From: Porpolomopsis calyptriformis
Lineage: Eukaryota > Basidiomycota > Agaricomycetes > Agaricales > Hygrophoraceae
NCBI GenBank assembly: GCA_951640195.1
Contig: OX621167.1
Span: forward strand, 1,116,001 to 1,180,000
DNA length: 64,000 bases
Reading direction: 5' to 3'
Shown: positions 1 to 11,712 of the stretch, piece after piece
Layout of the letters: each line of letters starts with the position of its first letter
How positions within the stretch are numbered: the first letter of the stretch is position 1
Notes under the pieces: generated by a model
Databases searched by the model: none
What the model saw: only the letters and a program-made list of their open reading frames with translations
Told to the model about the DNA's origin: nothing
Program-made: the position numbers and the translations under genes

Positions 1-197
1 TTTGGCGAGCAGAAGAATAGCGAATATGCTATCTACAAGCATCTCTTCGAACAAGTCTACCACACGATTGGTACTATTAGTTGTCTTCATGTTCACCTTT
101 CATCCCGAGTCCTTACCTCACCACTCTTTACAAGTCCTCTTCGTTGGCCGCGATTATCTACGCCGTGGATACCATTTTCCACTCACACGGACGTTAA
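1..197 (+). CDS. 3' end of an unidentified gene (truncated by window edge)
   Basis: Reading frame 1 is open from the first base and starts FGEQKNSEYAIYKHLFEQ. A plausible GT-AG intron (55-134) then joins in phase to a short last exon reading SSSLAAIIYAVDTIFHSHGR, with a TAA at 195-197. The splice is inferred from codon phase and splice consensus only. The family is not recognised, because too little protein is inside the window. An alternative unspliced 86-aa reading in frame 2 starting near base 2 is equally open but looks less protein-like. Confidence 0.3.
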
Positions 198-391
198 ACG
201 ACGCGGCCAGAGTAATTCATACCCTCGCAGATCGTCTGCCATGTTGTTCTACCAGGATTTGACGTTTTGATTGGGTAGCACATAATTATCAATTTAATAT
301 ACCTTAGATTCCCTCTGTGTTCGTGAAGGTGTTTGAGTCTCGACGGGCGGGAGAAAAAGTCAATACATGTAGAGCACCCTCCTTCTCCCCA

Positions 392-1361
392 TTAAGTCGA
401 ATCCGTAGTTGGTTCGACGGCCAAACGTTCCCAACCGGTGAGAGCCATACCCCTCGCATTTTCTACCCGACCGAAAAACTGCGGATCTAAGAATCCACGA
501 CTATCACCCTCCGTTAGGACTACTCCATTTGAGGATAGAAAAAACTTGATTCCGGCCGACATGGCTTTGGCTACGTCAATGTAAATAAGAATCTGGGAGG
601 AGCTTCGCATTCCTGGGTGGACATTCAGCGAAAGGAGATATCGATGGTATGATGAACTCCCACCGCTGACGACGCTATTTCTAGCGATTCCTTGGGCTAG
701 ATGGATGTGATTGCGGTTCATCTTTGATAATCCTTCTTTCACTAGGCATGCGCACAAAGATAAGAGATCGAAATGTTGGCAGAGGTTACAAGACTCGTAC
801 GAATGGACTCCCATGCTTTCCGACCCGTCCCATGGACAGCCATGCTGATATCCGTGGCTTTCAGAACTGGCTGGAGGTTGAGCTCTACGGACTGTAAGAA
901 TGTGTTTAGCATGATGCCAGCCGATTCTGAAGCCCACGAACCGTCATAGAGTGCCCCTGATTGGCTCTTATCCACCACAATCTGACGTCTGATAGAGTCG
1001 AACCTGATATCTCAGCCTCGCACGTTTCGGGCTCGTGTAAGAGGTCGAACCGATTTTTGGCATCTTTGTTCACCATTTCTCGTAGTGATGAAAAGTCCAA
1101 GGACTGTAATTTTGGATGGGCTAGCTTATAGAACAAGAATGTCGTTGGCCGAACAAACGTCAAAAGGCAATAACGCACTAGGTCCGACACACGAAGGTAT
1201 CCATCTCTGCGCATTGGCAGACCTTCATTCTGGGCAGCGTGCCGGAGGAGCCACGATACAGTCTTCGAGATACGGACATCTGGGAGATCTTCTGGGCGAC
1301 CTCTGAGCTTTGTAGAACTTGTTGGCCTGATGTTTTTTGAACTCATCCTCGTTGGTCGCAT
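392..1361 (-). CDS. TPT1: tRNA 2'-phosphotransferase (Tpt1/KptA family)
   Basis: Removes the 2'-phosphate left at the splice junction of ligated tRNAs, passing it to NAD+. It is the last step of fungal tRNA splicing. The protein is read over several exons: an N-terminal exon with SKTVSWLLRHAA and MRRDGYLRVSDL, a second with HPKLQSLDF, then WWIRANQGHSM, then VHGTGRKAWESI and KMNRNHIHLAQG, and finally SSSQILIYIDVAKAM through VVLTEGDSRGFLDP. The Arg-His of the first block, the Arg of IRANQGHS and the HGT block match the conserved NAD/RNA-binding residues of the family. Start at 1361 (a second Met lies five codons in), stop TAA at 392-394. The 3' neighbour starts a new gene on the other side and no lesions were seen. 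Exon borders were not all fixed by eye. Confidence 0.85.
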
Positions 1362-1546
1362 TTGCGACTCAATATCGAGTCACGTGATAACGAATTTTAA
1401 TTTGGATAAAATTTTCTCTGCGACGATCAGACGCGAGTTCCATAGACATCCTTAGGATCAACCCCACCTTGTCCTTTTCGAATGTTTGCTTGTGCCCACC
1501 TGCGAAATTGTCCTAAGTGTCATTAGGAAAATATGGAAGATAGTCC

Positions 1547-3110
1547 TTACTTTTTGATTCCGATAGACTCGATCTGGATGAAGCCGGTGGTATCAGTTGG
1601 CTCGAAGCCACCCAGTTCATCCATGGATGACTGTTGCTCGTCGTAAAGACCCTGGCGCGAAAAAATAATTGATCAGGAGCCACTCATTGAAGTGAATGCA
1701 CCCAACCCTCACCTCTTCGGATGATCTGCCTTCCACAGTGACATTTCCTTTATACAGCTTCAGCCTAACCACCCCATTGACCGTCCTCTGGCTAGCAGGA
1801 ATTGCACTGGTTACAAACTCCCGCTCCGGTGTAAAGAAGTGTCCGTTGTACAATATCCTGCTGAACTCCGTCGTTACAAACTGATCCCTCAAGGCACGCA
1901 CATTTCTATCCAACGTGAGGCCTTCGAGATCCATGTGTGCAACCCGAAGAATGGTCGCTCCAGGCGATTCATAACAGCCACGCGATTTGACGCTGATGAA
2001 CCGATTTTCTACAATGTCAATACGGCCTACGCCATGATTCCGGGCCAAAGCGTTAAGTTTAAGAAATATCTCGACGGGATCGGTGAATGTTATCATATCG
2101 CCTTTGTCTTCGACCTTCACGGGTAGGCCGTGCTGAAAGTGAATACTAATGTGTTCCGGTACTTTAGGAGCGTTCTCTGGGGCGGTAGTGAGCTTCCACA
2201 TATCTGCCGGAGGAGTGACATTGGGATCTTCCAGAATGCCTGCTTCATAGAAAATGTGGAAAAGGTTTTCGTCAGGCTTAGCAGTAGTTTGTTGGACTGG
2301 AATATGTTTTTGAGATGCATAAGCGAAGAGAGCTTGGCGGCCGGGGAAACGGTTGTAGAATTCTATGAAGTGAAGGTAAATGCTAGAAATCACAGAGAGG
2401 AATGGGCAGACCAGGGATTCGTCATGGTGCGATTACTTTGATGTCTGGCTTCAAGCCATAAAATGCAAGTTCAAAACGAACCTGGTCATTCCCTTGGCAG
2501 GTGCATCCGTAAGACACGAAGCTGGGATAATTATATTTATGAGGGGCGAGAGAAAGGGGCAAATGCACTCACTCGCACCCCTCCTTGTCTGCAATGGCAA
2601 TCATGCCACGAGCGAGGGATGTTCAAAGGAGATAGACATTCTATAGAGAAATCAGCAAGATGTCAACGGTTCTACACGATAAAATACGCGGGGCAAAATT
2701 GTATGCCTCGTAAATACAGTTGGCTTGAACTGCTGGGTAGATCATACAATTCGGTTACGAATTCACGTTTGAGATCCTTAGGCGAAAATAATCAGAAAGC
2801 AAGGTTCAACGCTTTGATGTCGATCACAAACCTCCAAAAAAAAACTTTTTGGCACCAACAGCAAGTGCCTTTTCCGTGCTGCATTAAAATCCTGGCGAAA
2901 CGGTATCTCGACGTCTTCAGCTTCAGGAACGAATGGAAAGCCCACCTGTTCTTGACCAACATCGGCCATAAACGCGTAAACCTCGTATCCTTGTTCAATG
3001 AACCATGATGTATCTGTCGCATTCAAAAAAAGTTTGATTGGTGAATGCTCATCCTCTGCTTAATGCTCACCCAGTCCTCCAGAGTAAGCCAAAAGCACAC
3101 GACCGGGCAT
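1547..3110 (-). pseudogene. ARG1: Argininosuccinate synthase pseudogene (ARG1/ASS)
   Basis: Homology runs over the whole enzyme: MPGRVLLAYSGGLDTS (ATP PP-loop), [73 protein letters not shown] and a last exon ending SSMDELGGFEPTDTTG...IGIKK with TAA at 1547-1549. It would join citrulline and aspartate in arginine synthesis. It is broken by an in-frame TGA at 2422-2424 where the family has Trp (IAP-W-RIP) and a TGA at 2623-2625 where the family has Gly (LL-G-TSLAR). There is also a one-base insertion near 2740 before IYPAVQANCIYE, and a mutually compensating -1/+1 pair between about 2836 and 2876. Small in-frame losses remove about four codons after DTS and about three residues before DENLFH. 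Most intron borders are still canonical; one is GC-AG (near 2708). The neighbours show no such damage, so decay is the simplest reading. Confidence 0.85.
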
Positions 3111-3583
3111 TTTTACTGCTTCACCTGACCTTCCCACAACTTACCGTGAATAAACTTCAACATTTACTATCCTCAGAGCGCTCAGGATTGTTGAAAAAAA
3201 CCGTTTATTTTCATTACTATTGTCCTTGCTTCTTCTATTATTTCTTATCTTCAAACGCTGTTGTGAAATGACACAAAGGAGGGATGGCGAGGTGGGCAGA
3301 GATGTTGATGGACGATAAACAAGCTAACGAAGATGGGGAAACACTATGGTGTGAAATTAATGGGCATCTGCAGAAAAAGAGAAAAGTTTGTGGTTTCCTG
3401 TTCGCAAGCCTCTGTATCTCAGGGCCTCGATCTCTTTGAGATTCTGTGCGGGCGGGGGGGGAATGGAGGATTCATAGGGAGCGAATGAGAGCATGAAGAT
3501 CGATTCCATCATGCAGCGCTGTACAAGAACAGATTGTTCGTGGCCGCAATCTGTATCCACCCAAGGGCTGATCAGAAGAAACG
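3111..3583. other. Intergenic, ARG1 pseudogene upstream / CDC55 downstream
   Basis: About 470 bp with no supported gene. It should contain the former ARG1 promoter and the CDC55 3' region. A run of nine G residues after GTGCGGGC lies near 3450-3462. No other structure seen. Confidence 0.5.
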
Positions 3584-5358
3584 TCATGCGAAGTGGACGT
3601 TGTTACGCACAGCGATGGTATTCTCTCTTGGATGCCAACTAGCGTGCAAGATCTTCTTGTTGAAATCCGGGGTCTCCATCTGCATGGCCTCCCTGAGCGG
3701 AGTCGTCCGGGTCCCATTCTTTGCCGCAGCTTTACCACCTGGTAATGGTCCCCCGATCTTCTTAGCTTTAAACGCCGACTTGTCTGCCTGCAGTACGACA
3801 TCATTCAACGTGTCGGTGTCGTATATCCGGAAGTAGTTATGGTACGAGCCAGTCAACACGTGTCTATTTTAAGTCAGAAACTGTGGCAAAATTGAATGGC
3901 AAGACATTCACTTATCATCACCACCCCACACACACTCAAACTTGTCGAAGATGCAATCGTTTTCATACAGATCGCAAAGCTTTCCGCGGAGATGATCGTG
4001 GATTGGGATCGTCTTGACGGGCCGCGACTCCATATTAATGTCCCAGATCTTGAGCGTCAAATAGTCTCGCGAGAGTATGAAACGACCATCATGGCTGAAC
4101 TTCACGTCTGAGATGGATGATATGATCTCTGAAAAGAAGGATCGTGTCGATGGATCCTCTTCCTCCTCAAAACCTGCAGATATAGTGTCAGCGCTTCTTC
4201 CGAGGGTAGGGTGTGAGGTGACGTGCATTTTGCGTGCTTGTCGCAAAGGGCCGAATCACGCATGTCTGCAAGCTTGATGTTACTTTTTGAGCTGGAGTAC
4301 ATAAAGAAGCTGCAGTGCGTTGGGTGGAACTCGCTAGCTGTGATGACCTCCGTGAGCTCCTCCATGTTTACTGGTTTAATATCCACGATGTCTAACCGAC
4401 ATAATCATAACGTGAGGGAGGAATCCATCAGTACTGGAGCAAGCGGACAGATAAAAATGCACGAACTGAAACTCTGGTCACTGATGTTCAGATTCCACAA
4501 ATTGATTCTAAGGTCGTCAGCGGAAATATATGTCTCCTGGTCCGAATTAACAGAAATGGAATGTATATGATAAGCATGTGCATTCGAGTAGACTTTGCGG
4601 GGGACGGCGGCGATGATGTTGTCCTGTTGCATCATGCGCGGCAGGCGAAGATGAGACGGCAACGCAGGTGATTGCAAGGTTCGCCCAGAATCATAGTGAT
4701 TTGACTCAGATACAACACGGAGGGACTTTTCAAAAACTTTCCACAACTTGATGGTTTTGTCTGGATGTTCGGATGGAGCAGCACATGTCGATCGCGATTA
4801 GGAGAGAGATGACTAAGGATGCCACAGATTGAAAGTACCAACCATTAGTTGACAGTAAAAAATGCGCAGCATTCTGCCGTCTGCACCACTTGATCTTGTT
4901 GATTTTCTCCTCGATTTCCAGGGATTTGAGATAATCGAATTCGGGTTCATGAGACTGGAACTCTGTGTAAAACTTGTACTCGCATCCTTTTTTCTAGATA
5001 GTACAACGATGAGAGGAGCGGATGCACCAATGGTGAGGAGCGGATTGGGACCACCATAAGGGTGATCAGATCAAGGCGTGATATGATAAAGTGGGCCAAG
5101 ACAAACCAATTCGTTGCGCTCGAACAGAACAACACGACCGCCCTTGTCACCAGTAGCGAGGTAATTCCCTGTGGAATCGAATTCGACCGTGGAGATGATG
5201 TCGGCTAGAAAGGACACAAACGAAGCAGGGATGAGTGGGAGATCGCAGGAGATATGGCGAAGGGTTGTGTTACCTTCTGTGATATCTTCTACCTCACCCT
5301 TGTCTCCGAAACACTGTGCAAAGCGCCAACCGCCTGATCCTGAAGGGTCGGTATCCAT
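3584..5358 (-). CDS. CDC55: Protein phosphatase 2A regulatory subunit B (PR55/Cdc55)
   Basis: WD40 beta-propeller targeting subunit of PP2A, acting in mitotic control, the spindle checkpoint and morphogenesis. The first exon [19 protein letters not shown] splices cleanly into [20 protein letters not shown], then [99 protein letters not shown] and [13 protein letters not shown]. These are the family's signature blocks in order, with no internal stops. The C-terminus (HPRENTIAV then VRNNVHFA) is slightly shorter than usual. About eight short introns. It is divergent from COX9, with about 240 bp of shared upstream DNA. Confidence 0.92.
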
Positions 5359-5599
5359 GCTTGTGTGGGGAAAAGAACTGGTTGCTGGGGTCGCTGAACT
5401 GAAGGATAGGGAGACGATTGAGGTTCAGGGTAAGAATAACACGGGTAAAGCGCGTTTTGTATAGGACAGGACAGTCAAAGGAACACGAGCAAAGCACAAG
5501 GTGAACGGAAAGGGTTTACCACAAGACTACGATTGCTTGATCCTGTTTGGCAAACAACGTACAAATCCTGTTCTCATCTCATCGATTGAAAGCAGAGCC

Positions 5600-5905
5600 A
5601 TGCCTATCGCACCCATCACCGGCAAACTCAGAAAGAGACTCTGGCTTGATTTAACCTGTGCCCTTGGTCTCGGCGTCGCAGCTGGCTATGCATATTGGTA
5701 CGCTAACCGTGTTTGCCAGCCTCTCTTATCTTACTCTTTCGTTCAGGTATGGCTATCATCTCAAGGCCGGTGAGTTTTGAGGTAATGTTTCAAGGCGCCC
5801 TCGTCTTGTTGCTGACTATCTATCCGTTCGGTTCTTGCAGTTCAGCGGCAGGAGGAGTTTTACTTGAAACTCGAGAGACAGAAGCGGTCAGAGGAGCAGC
5901 AGTAG
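5600..5905 (+). CDS. COX9: Cytochrome c oxidase subunit VIIa (Cox9-like), 61 aa
   Basis: Small inner-mitochondrial-membrane subunit of complex IV. Three exons give one clean protein: 5600-5697, a 23-nt microexon 5747-5769, and 5841-5905 with TAG at 5903-5905. The first exon begins MPIAPITGKLRKRL and carries one transmembrane segment around GLGVAAGYAYWYGYH. The third gives QRQEEFYLKLERQKR. The start MPIAPITGKLRKR and the membrane segment followed by a charged helix match fungal Cox9. The donor at 5698 (GTACGC) is required to keep phase; reading through gives a spurious longer exon. Convergent with the J-protein gene, whose stop is 133 bp away. Confidence 0.88.
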
Positions 5906-6038
5906 AGTGGGGCTATAGTTCCTGTGTTTATAGACGGTCTTCATCATAAATCAGAACGACGTCCAACGTTCACGTCCAATAACCAAGGTGGTGATGTTAG
6001 GTATAATAACATGCGATGCCATACGGTACTGGCCCAGT

Positions 6039-7568
6039 TCAAAACCCAAACTTCCTCAGTTCCTCACAGCTCTCTATCAACTCCCCCTCGATTCGTTTGA
6101 CCTTATCCCAGTCTGTCCCCAACCCAAATATCCCTATCTCGGCATCTTTCCTCCTCTCCTTTCTCTGCAAACCAATCTGGCACTGGCTGAATAACTCCCG
6201 CGTGTACGCCTTTTCAACCATTCCTTCGAACCGGCCCAACGCTGCGCTCCTCCTATTGCGTGCATCCTCTGCGGACAACTCAGCAGCGATGTGTGGGTGT
6301 GTCATGAATTCTTGATGATTAACATGATATTTAATTCCTAGTCCGCTCGTTTGCCGTTCGACGTTAAATTGTGCGGAAGGAGTGAACGAGAAATGAGGAT
6401 CCGGTATAGGTGGAGTGCTGAGGAGCGCTGGGAGGGAAGGGAGGAGATAAAAGACAAAAATGGCAATGAGAGGGAGGAGCTGGGTGAGTAGTGACCGTCC
6501 TTGGGCTGCCTCGGGGCGGTGGGCTTCAGCCGTCCGTGTTGTGCGGAATCCTCTAGGGCCAAATGTAGCTGTAAACACTGGCGAGCGACCCGGGAATATG
6601 AGAGAACCAGTAACAGCGTGAATTCATCAAAGCTTACCAGGTCCGCCACCAAATGCGCCGCCAAACCCTCCCCCACGCCCACCCCCAAAGAACATGTTAA
6701 ACAACTCTTCGGGGCTCATTTCGCCCTCAAAAGCCATATCTCCGCCACCAGCAAATGGATTGTGAGGAAAGCCTGGTCGGGTACTTGCTCCACCAAAACG
6801 CGATTCTGGGTCTGAGCCATACTGGTCGTATGCCGCTCGTTTTTGCGGGTCTGTGTTGAGATTAAAAGAGGTATTGAAATACTCAAGAGTGGATACGTAC
6901 CAGACAGCACTTGGAACGCTTTTGAGACCACTACACAAAGACCCGAGTTATTGCAACGACCGGAACCGAGGTTGGATGAACCAACTCACTTTTAAAAGCT
7001 TCGTCGGCACCCGGCGCCGCGTTCTTATCTGGATGTAACGCCAAAGCCAACTGTCACGGATTAGAGCGGGACAGTTTTGAGGATCATTATCCATGCAACT
7101 TTGGAAAAGTACGGCCACCTTTCGATAAGCCTTCTTAATATCCACCTCTTCGCAATCCTTCTTCACCGACAATATTTCATAATATTCAGTCACCTTGCAT
7201 GCACGTACACGCTTCACAACATCCCGTTGCTCCGGAGTGTAATCCCTCTTCTCCCCGCCAATCCCACTTGGTGTGCCATTACTGGTTGCTGACGACATCG
7301 TGTGACGGTGTTTTACCCCAGAAGCAGAAGGATTGGTTTCCGCGGCAGAGGCAGACGCTGAACGACCTGGTTTAGCCGACCGTTCCGCTGAATTTATTGA
7401 GGCGAGGAGTTTAATAGCCTCAGGCGTGGAGAATAGGTTTATGGACTTCTGGCAGAATTTACGGGCAGATGCATAATTCCCAGAATCTCTGTGTTGCTGA
7501 GAAATGGCTAGACACCGCAAGGCTTCGTCCTTGTTGCCTTCCATCTTGATGCTGGGCCGACCTTCCAA
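6039..7568 (-). CDS. ER-membrane J-domain protein with DUF1977 (DNAJB12/DNAJB14 type)
   Basis: Hsp70 co-chaperone for membrane-protein quality control at the ER, with the J domain facing the cytosol. The N-terminal block (NKDEALRCLAISQQHRDSG) is the usual DNAJB12-type start, so the true start may be the second Met (about 7544). The J domain follows at TEYYEILSVKKDCEEVDIKK, then LALALHPDKNAAPGADEAFK with the HPD motif intact, then VSKAFQVLS and DPQKRAAYDQYG. Next come a Gly/Phe-rich segment (GGGRGGGFGGAFGG), one hydrophobic span near 6440-6490, and a C-terminal DUF1977 region (FNVERQTSGLGIKYHV to the end). Several short introns. Divergent from the F-box gene, with only about 90 bp between starts. 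Confidence 0.9.
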
Positions 7569-7659
7569 TTCGCCAACGTGGTGATCGAGGGCAGTTGCGT
7601 CTATATTATGTAATATTATGATTTATGTGATTATTATGTAATCAATCCTGCCTTTACTT

Positions 7660-9350
7660 TTGACTGATCGGATGCACCTTTCACAGGTCCCAAGCCTACA
7701 CCCAGACCAGGATACAGGAGAGCTCGCTCGGTTCAGAGAGGAATGGAAAGCCGAGATACAGCAGAAGAATGCTAACACCAGTCTTGTTCACCAAGCTGTT
7801 GCTACTCAATCTCAATCGTCTTATGCCATCGTTCGGCCAAGCCCCACTCACACGGGATCTCCGCTTTTGCATTCTAAAAGCTCCTCCCAGTTATCTAAAT
7901 CCAGTTGCGCGGCAGTTGAGATATACCGCAGAGCTGTCGAGCTCGAGCGGAAGGGCCAGCTTGACGATGCACTGCGTCTCTACCGCCAAGTGCGTAAGTG
8001 TCTCTGAAGAGGGATGACATAAAATCAGGATGCACAAATCACTGCACACAGGCTTTTCGAATGGACGCTTCAGTTGATAGGATCTACAACAAAGAAGAGA
8101 ACATCGCCGCCATCTCTCAAACCTTGAGGTCCCTCCATGTGCGAGATGATACGAGTAAAACATCCCCATCCTTAGATCCACCTTCAACTAATGGACTTAC
8201 CCGAAACTCCCCGAGTTTGTCCATCATAAACACTACCGGAGGGGGTAGTGTAACTGGGACTCTCGATGAATTGCTGAAGATTTTGCCCCTCCATGTCGCG
8301 TTCGATAGCGAAGACGAGCAGCAACACGCTCCGTTCAAAACACTTCCTGACGAAGTCCTTGTTCTCATTCTACGCAAGCTCGATCCAACCACTATCGAGC
8401 GTTTTGCGGCCGTGAGCCGCAAGGCACGCATCCTAAGTTTGGACTCTGCTATATGGCGGTGAGCCGGCATCGAACACTTCCCCTCTGATTGAATCAAAGA
8501 GTCTGGCAACACAGGGAACTTGTGGAGACAACGTATGTACCTCCACAAGTACCCGACTTGGAGGTCACGCAAGCGGCTGTGGTTAGCCATGGTTTTGATT
8601 TCCGTCGCGTTTACATCGAGCATCCCCGCTTGCGAACAGACGGTGTGTATATATCTGTTTGCCATTACGTGTACGTGTGTCGCATCATTCAGAATTGAGA
8701 AATATTTAGTTTTATCGCATTTATCCAGTCGCCCAGGATCGAGCGAAAAAGCGTGGGTGAATGTATGCAGTCAATTTTTGGATTCTCACATTTGTCCAGG
8801 CTAAATTGTCACCTAGGTGGATTATTTGATTACCTACCATCGATATCTGTCAGTTCTGGTCACAGTGCTCGTAAATAACCCCTTCATTTGCTCCACTTCC
8901 AGCCGATTTTTTCCCAACGGCCAAGTCCTTTCCCTTCTTGCCAACGAGGAATTAAATCCTCAATCCATCGTTCCCCTTCTCAAACCAACTTTGCGCATGA
9001 AGGTATGAGAACCTTTGCATTGCGTCGCCCATCGATTTCCAATGTTCATACTCCAGGGTCTACTCATTGGGACATGGCATCTATGCAACACAATTGCCCA
9101 CATCGACAATCTGATAGACGCGAGCGGCAAGTATCACCACGCTACGCCGCCGTCCGCTACCGAAGTCCCTTCGCTGCGATACATCTACCAAATGACCCTC
9201 GATTTGCGTTCACGTCCACTTGGACGGTGGAATAGGTTGGATTTTATAGAGTACACTTCGCTGAACGTCGAGACTGGCGAATGTATTCCGATTGTGTTGA
9301 GGCACGAAAGACCTTTTTGGTTCTCAAAGGTCCGGTCCTATGTCAACTGA
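7660..9350 (+). CDS. FBXO9: F-box protein, FBXO9/Hrt3/Pof7 type
   Basis: Likely substrate adaptor of an SCF ubiquitin ligase. The N-terminal exon has a TPR-like repeat (AVEIYRRAVELERKGQLDDA). The second large exon holds the F-box (FKTLPDEVLVLILRKLDPTT followed by ERFAAVSRKARIL). Downstream exons give ELVETTYVPPQ, a YHRYLRFFPNG-type junction with QVLSLLANEELNPQSIVPLL, GLLIGTWHL, and a terminal exon LRYIYQMTLDLRSRPLGRWN to the end, the FBXO9 C-terminal region. Intron number is about six. Start taken at the first in-frame ATG (MTDRMHL); an additional upstream exon cannot be excluded. Convergent with ERG4, 234 bp apart. Confidence 0.85.
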
Positions 9351-9584
9351 GTAGAGATATGCTCGAGGTGCCCATACACGAATAGAAACCATGACCATAT
9401 GACAATATTCTCTAGGTTATACTAGTAATAATCTACCACACCTGGCGCGATGGTCGCTCAGTTTTACGCTCGAAGTTTTGGGGTGTCAGTAATTAGCGAT
9501 CGATTTTTTGTAGGATAACAAGTGAGTAATATACGGACAATACTCTTTTGTACGACGAGATGAATTTAGGATTTGCTATTTATC

Positions 9585-11527
9585 CTAGTAGATACCGGGT
9601 ATAAACTTGTACTTGACGACGGCGCAATAACGCTCCCAGTCTTTTCCATATTTGATTGAGCATCTGAGATTTTCATTAAAGTCAGTAAATAAAGGCCGAT
9701 CTGAGTAACATACCGCTCAAAGTCCCGGCCGACACGGTGAACAAGAACTGTGATGAAGAAAAGTGGATAAAAAAATGGTATCAACGAGGAGGTGCCTGCG
9801 ATAGCGGCCCAGGTGAGGCTCATGATCCAGTCGGCGACATAGTTCTGTCATGAACAGTCAGCGAGTATGTAAATGGAAAATAATAGGACTTTACGGGTTT
9901 CCGAGAGTAAGCCCACCACCCACTTGTCAGTAGGCGATTGCTAGTGGTCGACATTGGTGAGCAGTAAGGTGGGGGGTCGATAGTAAGCATACCCATGAGC
10001 AGTCTGGATGTAGGTGGGGTTTTTGACCACATTCCATGGCAGTTGAGGAAATGTTTTACGAAATGTGTGGATTCCTTGGTTCTGCATTTTGAATCGGCTC
10101 TTCTGCGACATAGACGTATCCCAACTTGAAAAGTTGTCAGCCTAAGACCGTAGAAAATATAGAAGGGGGCTCACACATAGTAAGCTGTGAGAAGCGTGAT
10201 GAAGAAGGCAATGTATGTTGGAGTGGAGAAATGGTATATCGAAGGGTCATGCGAAGCCATGTATACGACTGAGTATACATATGTCTGAAGAAGATTTTTG
10301 TTTATTGTAAGAGGGTGCAGAAAGAAAGATTTCAGACATACAAATGGGACCCCGGAAAAGTTCCAAAAGATAACCATGAATCCCCATCTGTGTAGGAGGC
10401 GTCATTAAACATACTCCCAAAAGCATCGAAAAAGAGCAGACTTTTCATGAAACATGTCCCAAGTTTGGGGTATGCATTCTTCGCCTTTGACACTGCAGAC
10501 ACACGTCGGACACCTGACCTTGGACGAAACTGCAGTACGCACCATGCATTAATATAAAGCCATGTCGCCAAAATCATGAAGGCCATATTCTATTACCGTA
10601 CGATTCAACATGTTAGGCCAGCATATTGGGCGGTTACTCACTGGTGTGATATAGCCATACAGCTCATACTGTTTGCATCCTCCAGACACAGATAAAAAAA
10701 ATACAGTGACCCACGGAATGCGGACTTCGGCCCACATCTTGAGATCTACGGACCCAATACGAGGATTCAAACTTGCGCCCATGAACACGTCGTATATGAA
10801 ATTTCCTGACATCCTGATTTGGGTTCCTGTGGCGATTGTGACAAAATATACCCCGAAGGACACCCCAAAGCCGTAAATCATAGAGACGGACATAAGATGT
10901 CCATAATTATCTATGATTTCCGTGAGGGAAAAAACGCCGGTGTAATGCAGAACTGCGGCGGTGATCATGGTGAAATAAAGGCAACCGACTGCGTTGCAGT
11001 TGTACATGAGGGTTTTATAGCCCAGGGACGGGACAGGAAGGCCTTCCTGCTGGTACCCTGGCATGACCCATGCCAGAGCTAGTTGGAAGAAGAAGAGGCC
11101 GGAGTACACCTTCCACGCGTATAGATTCGGGCTAGCATCCTTCTCATAGTTGAAAGTGGAGCGCTTCTGAAATAAAGATATCGCTCACAACTCGGACGTG
11201 ATCCCACATCTGGCGAAGGAATGGTTGAATTTCGTCGAATGACTCGGGCCCAACCAGTTTGCCATCGTAGAACCACACACAAATCCACAAATAGTACATT
11301 AGAATTGGGAAGCCAATCATCATAGCCGCGACTCCGAGTGGTCCCCCAAACTCATACCTTAAGAAGCCGGGTGAGTGGAAGGTAAAAGAGGTCAACTGGA
11401 CACTTAACCGGTCATGGTGGTCGATCAGTTCATCTATCTTTTGGCCTTGGGCTGTAGTTAAAACTTTAGACTTTTTATCACTAGAATTTTTATCGAGCTG
11501 GGGAGCCGCCTTGGCTGGTTCTAGCAT
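9585..11527 (-). CDS. ERG4: Delta(24(24(1)))-sterol reductase, last step of ergosterol synthesis
   Basis: Multi-pass ER enzyme that reduces the C-24(28) double bond to give ergosterol, using NADPH. Exons read [108 protein letters not shown] joined to [16 protein letters not shown], and a last exon [20 protein letters not shown] ending at TAG 9585-9587. All are diagnostic of the ERG4/ERG24 family, and NPRIG with the FIPGIY-type C-terminus is typical of ERG4. Predicted eight or more membrane spans and about eight introns. Start at [10 protein letters not shown] (11527). Divergent from MPE1, with 185 bp shared. Confidence 0.93.
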
Positions 11528-11712
11528 GGCGGGAGTGAAGAAGCTGATCGCCTGATTTTCCAGCCATCTTTATGAGAGGTCACATGATCGCGACCAGTTG
11601 CCATTTTCATTGCCGGAATTAAAACTCCGCTTAAAGGTTGATTCAGACCACACTTAACCGCCATCGTCACTCTTGTACTGTACATTAGCAGCAGTTTCCG
11701 ATACCTACACGT

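Noticed and set aside
2..262. 86-codon plus-strand ORF starting near base 2
   Set aside because: Its codons look non-coding; the overlapping frame with an in-phase intron gives more protein-like sequence. Neither could be assigned.
2816..2880. Sequencing error as the sole cause of ARG1 lesions
   Set aside because: A homopolymer run explains one indel, but not the two nonsense substitutions and in-frame losses. Adjacent genes show no comparable errors.
392..5358. Operon of the three minus-strand genes TPT1-ARG1-CDC55
   Set aside because: Each has its own introns and separate stop/start spacing; fungal genes are not normally co-transcribed.
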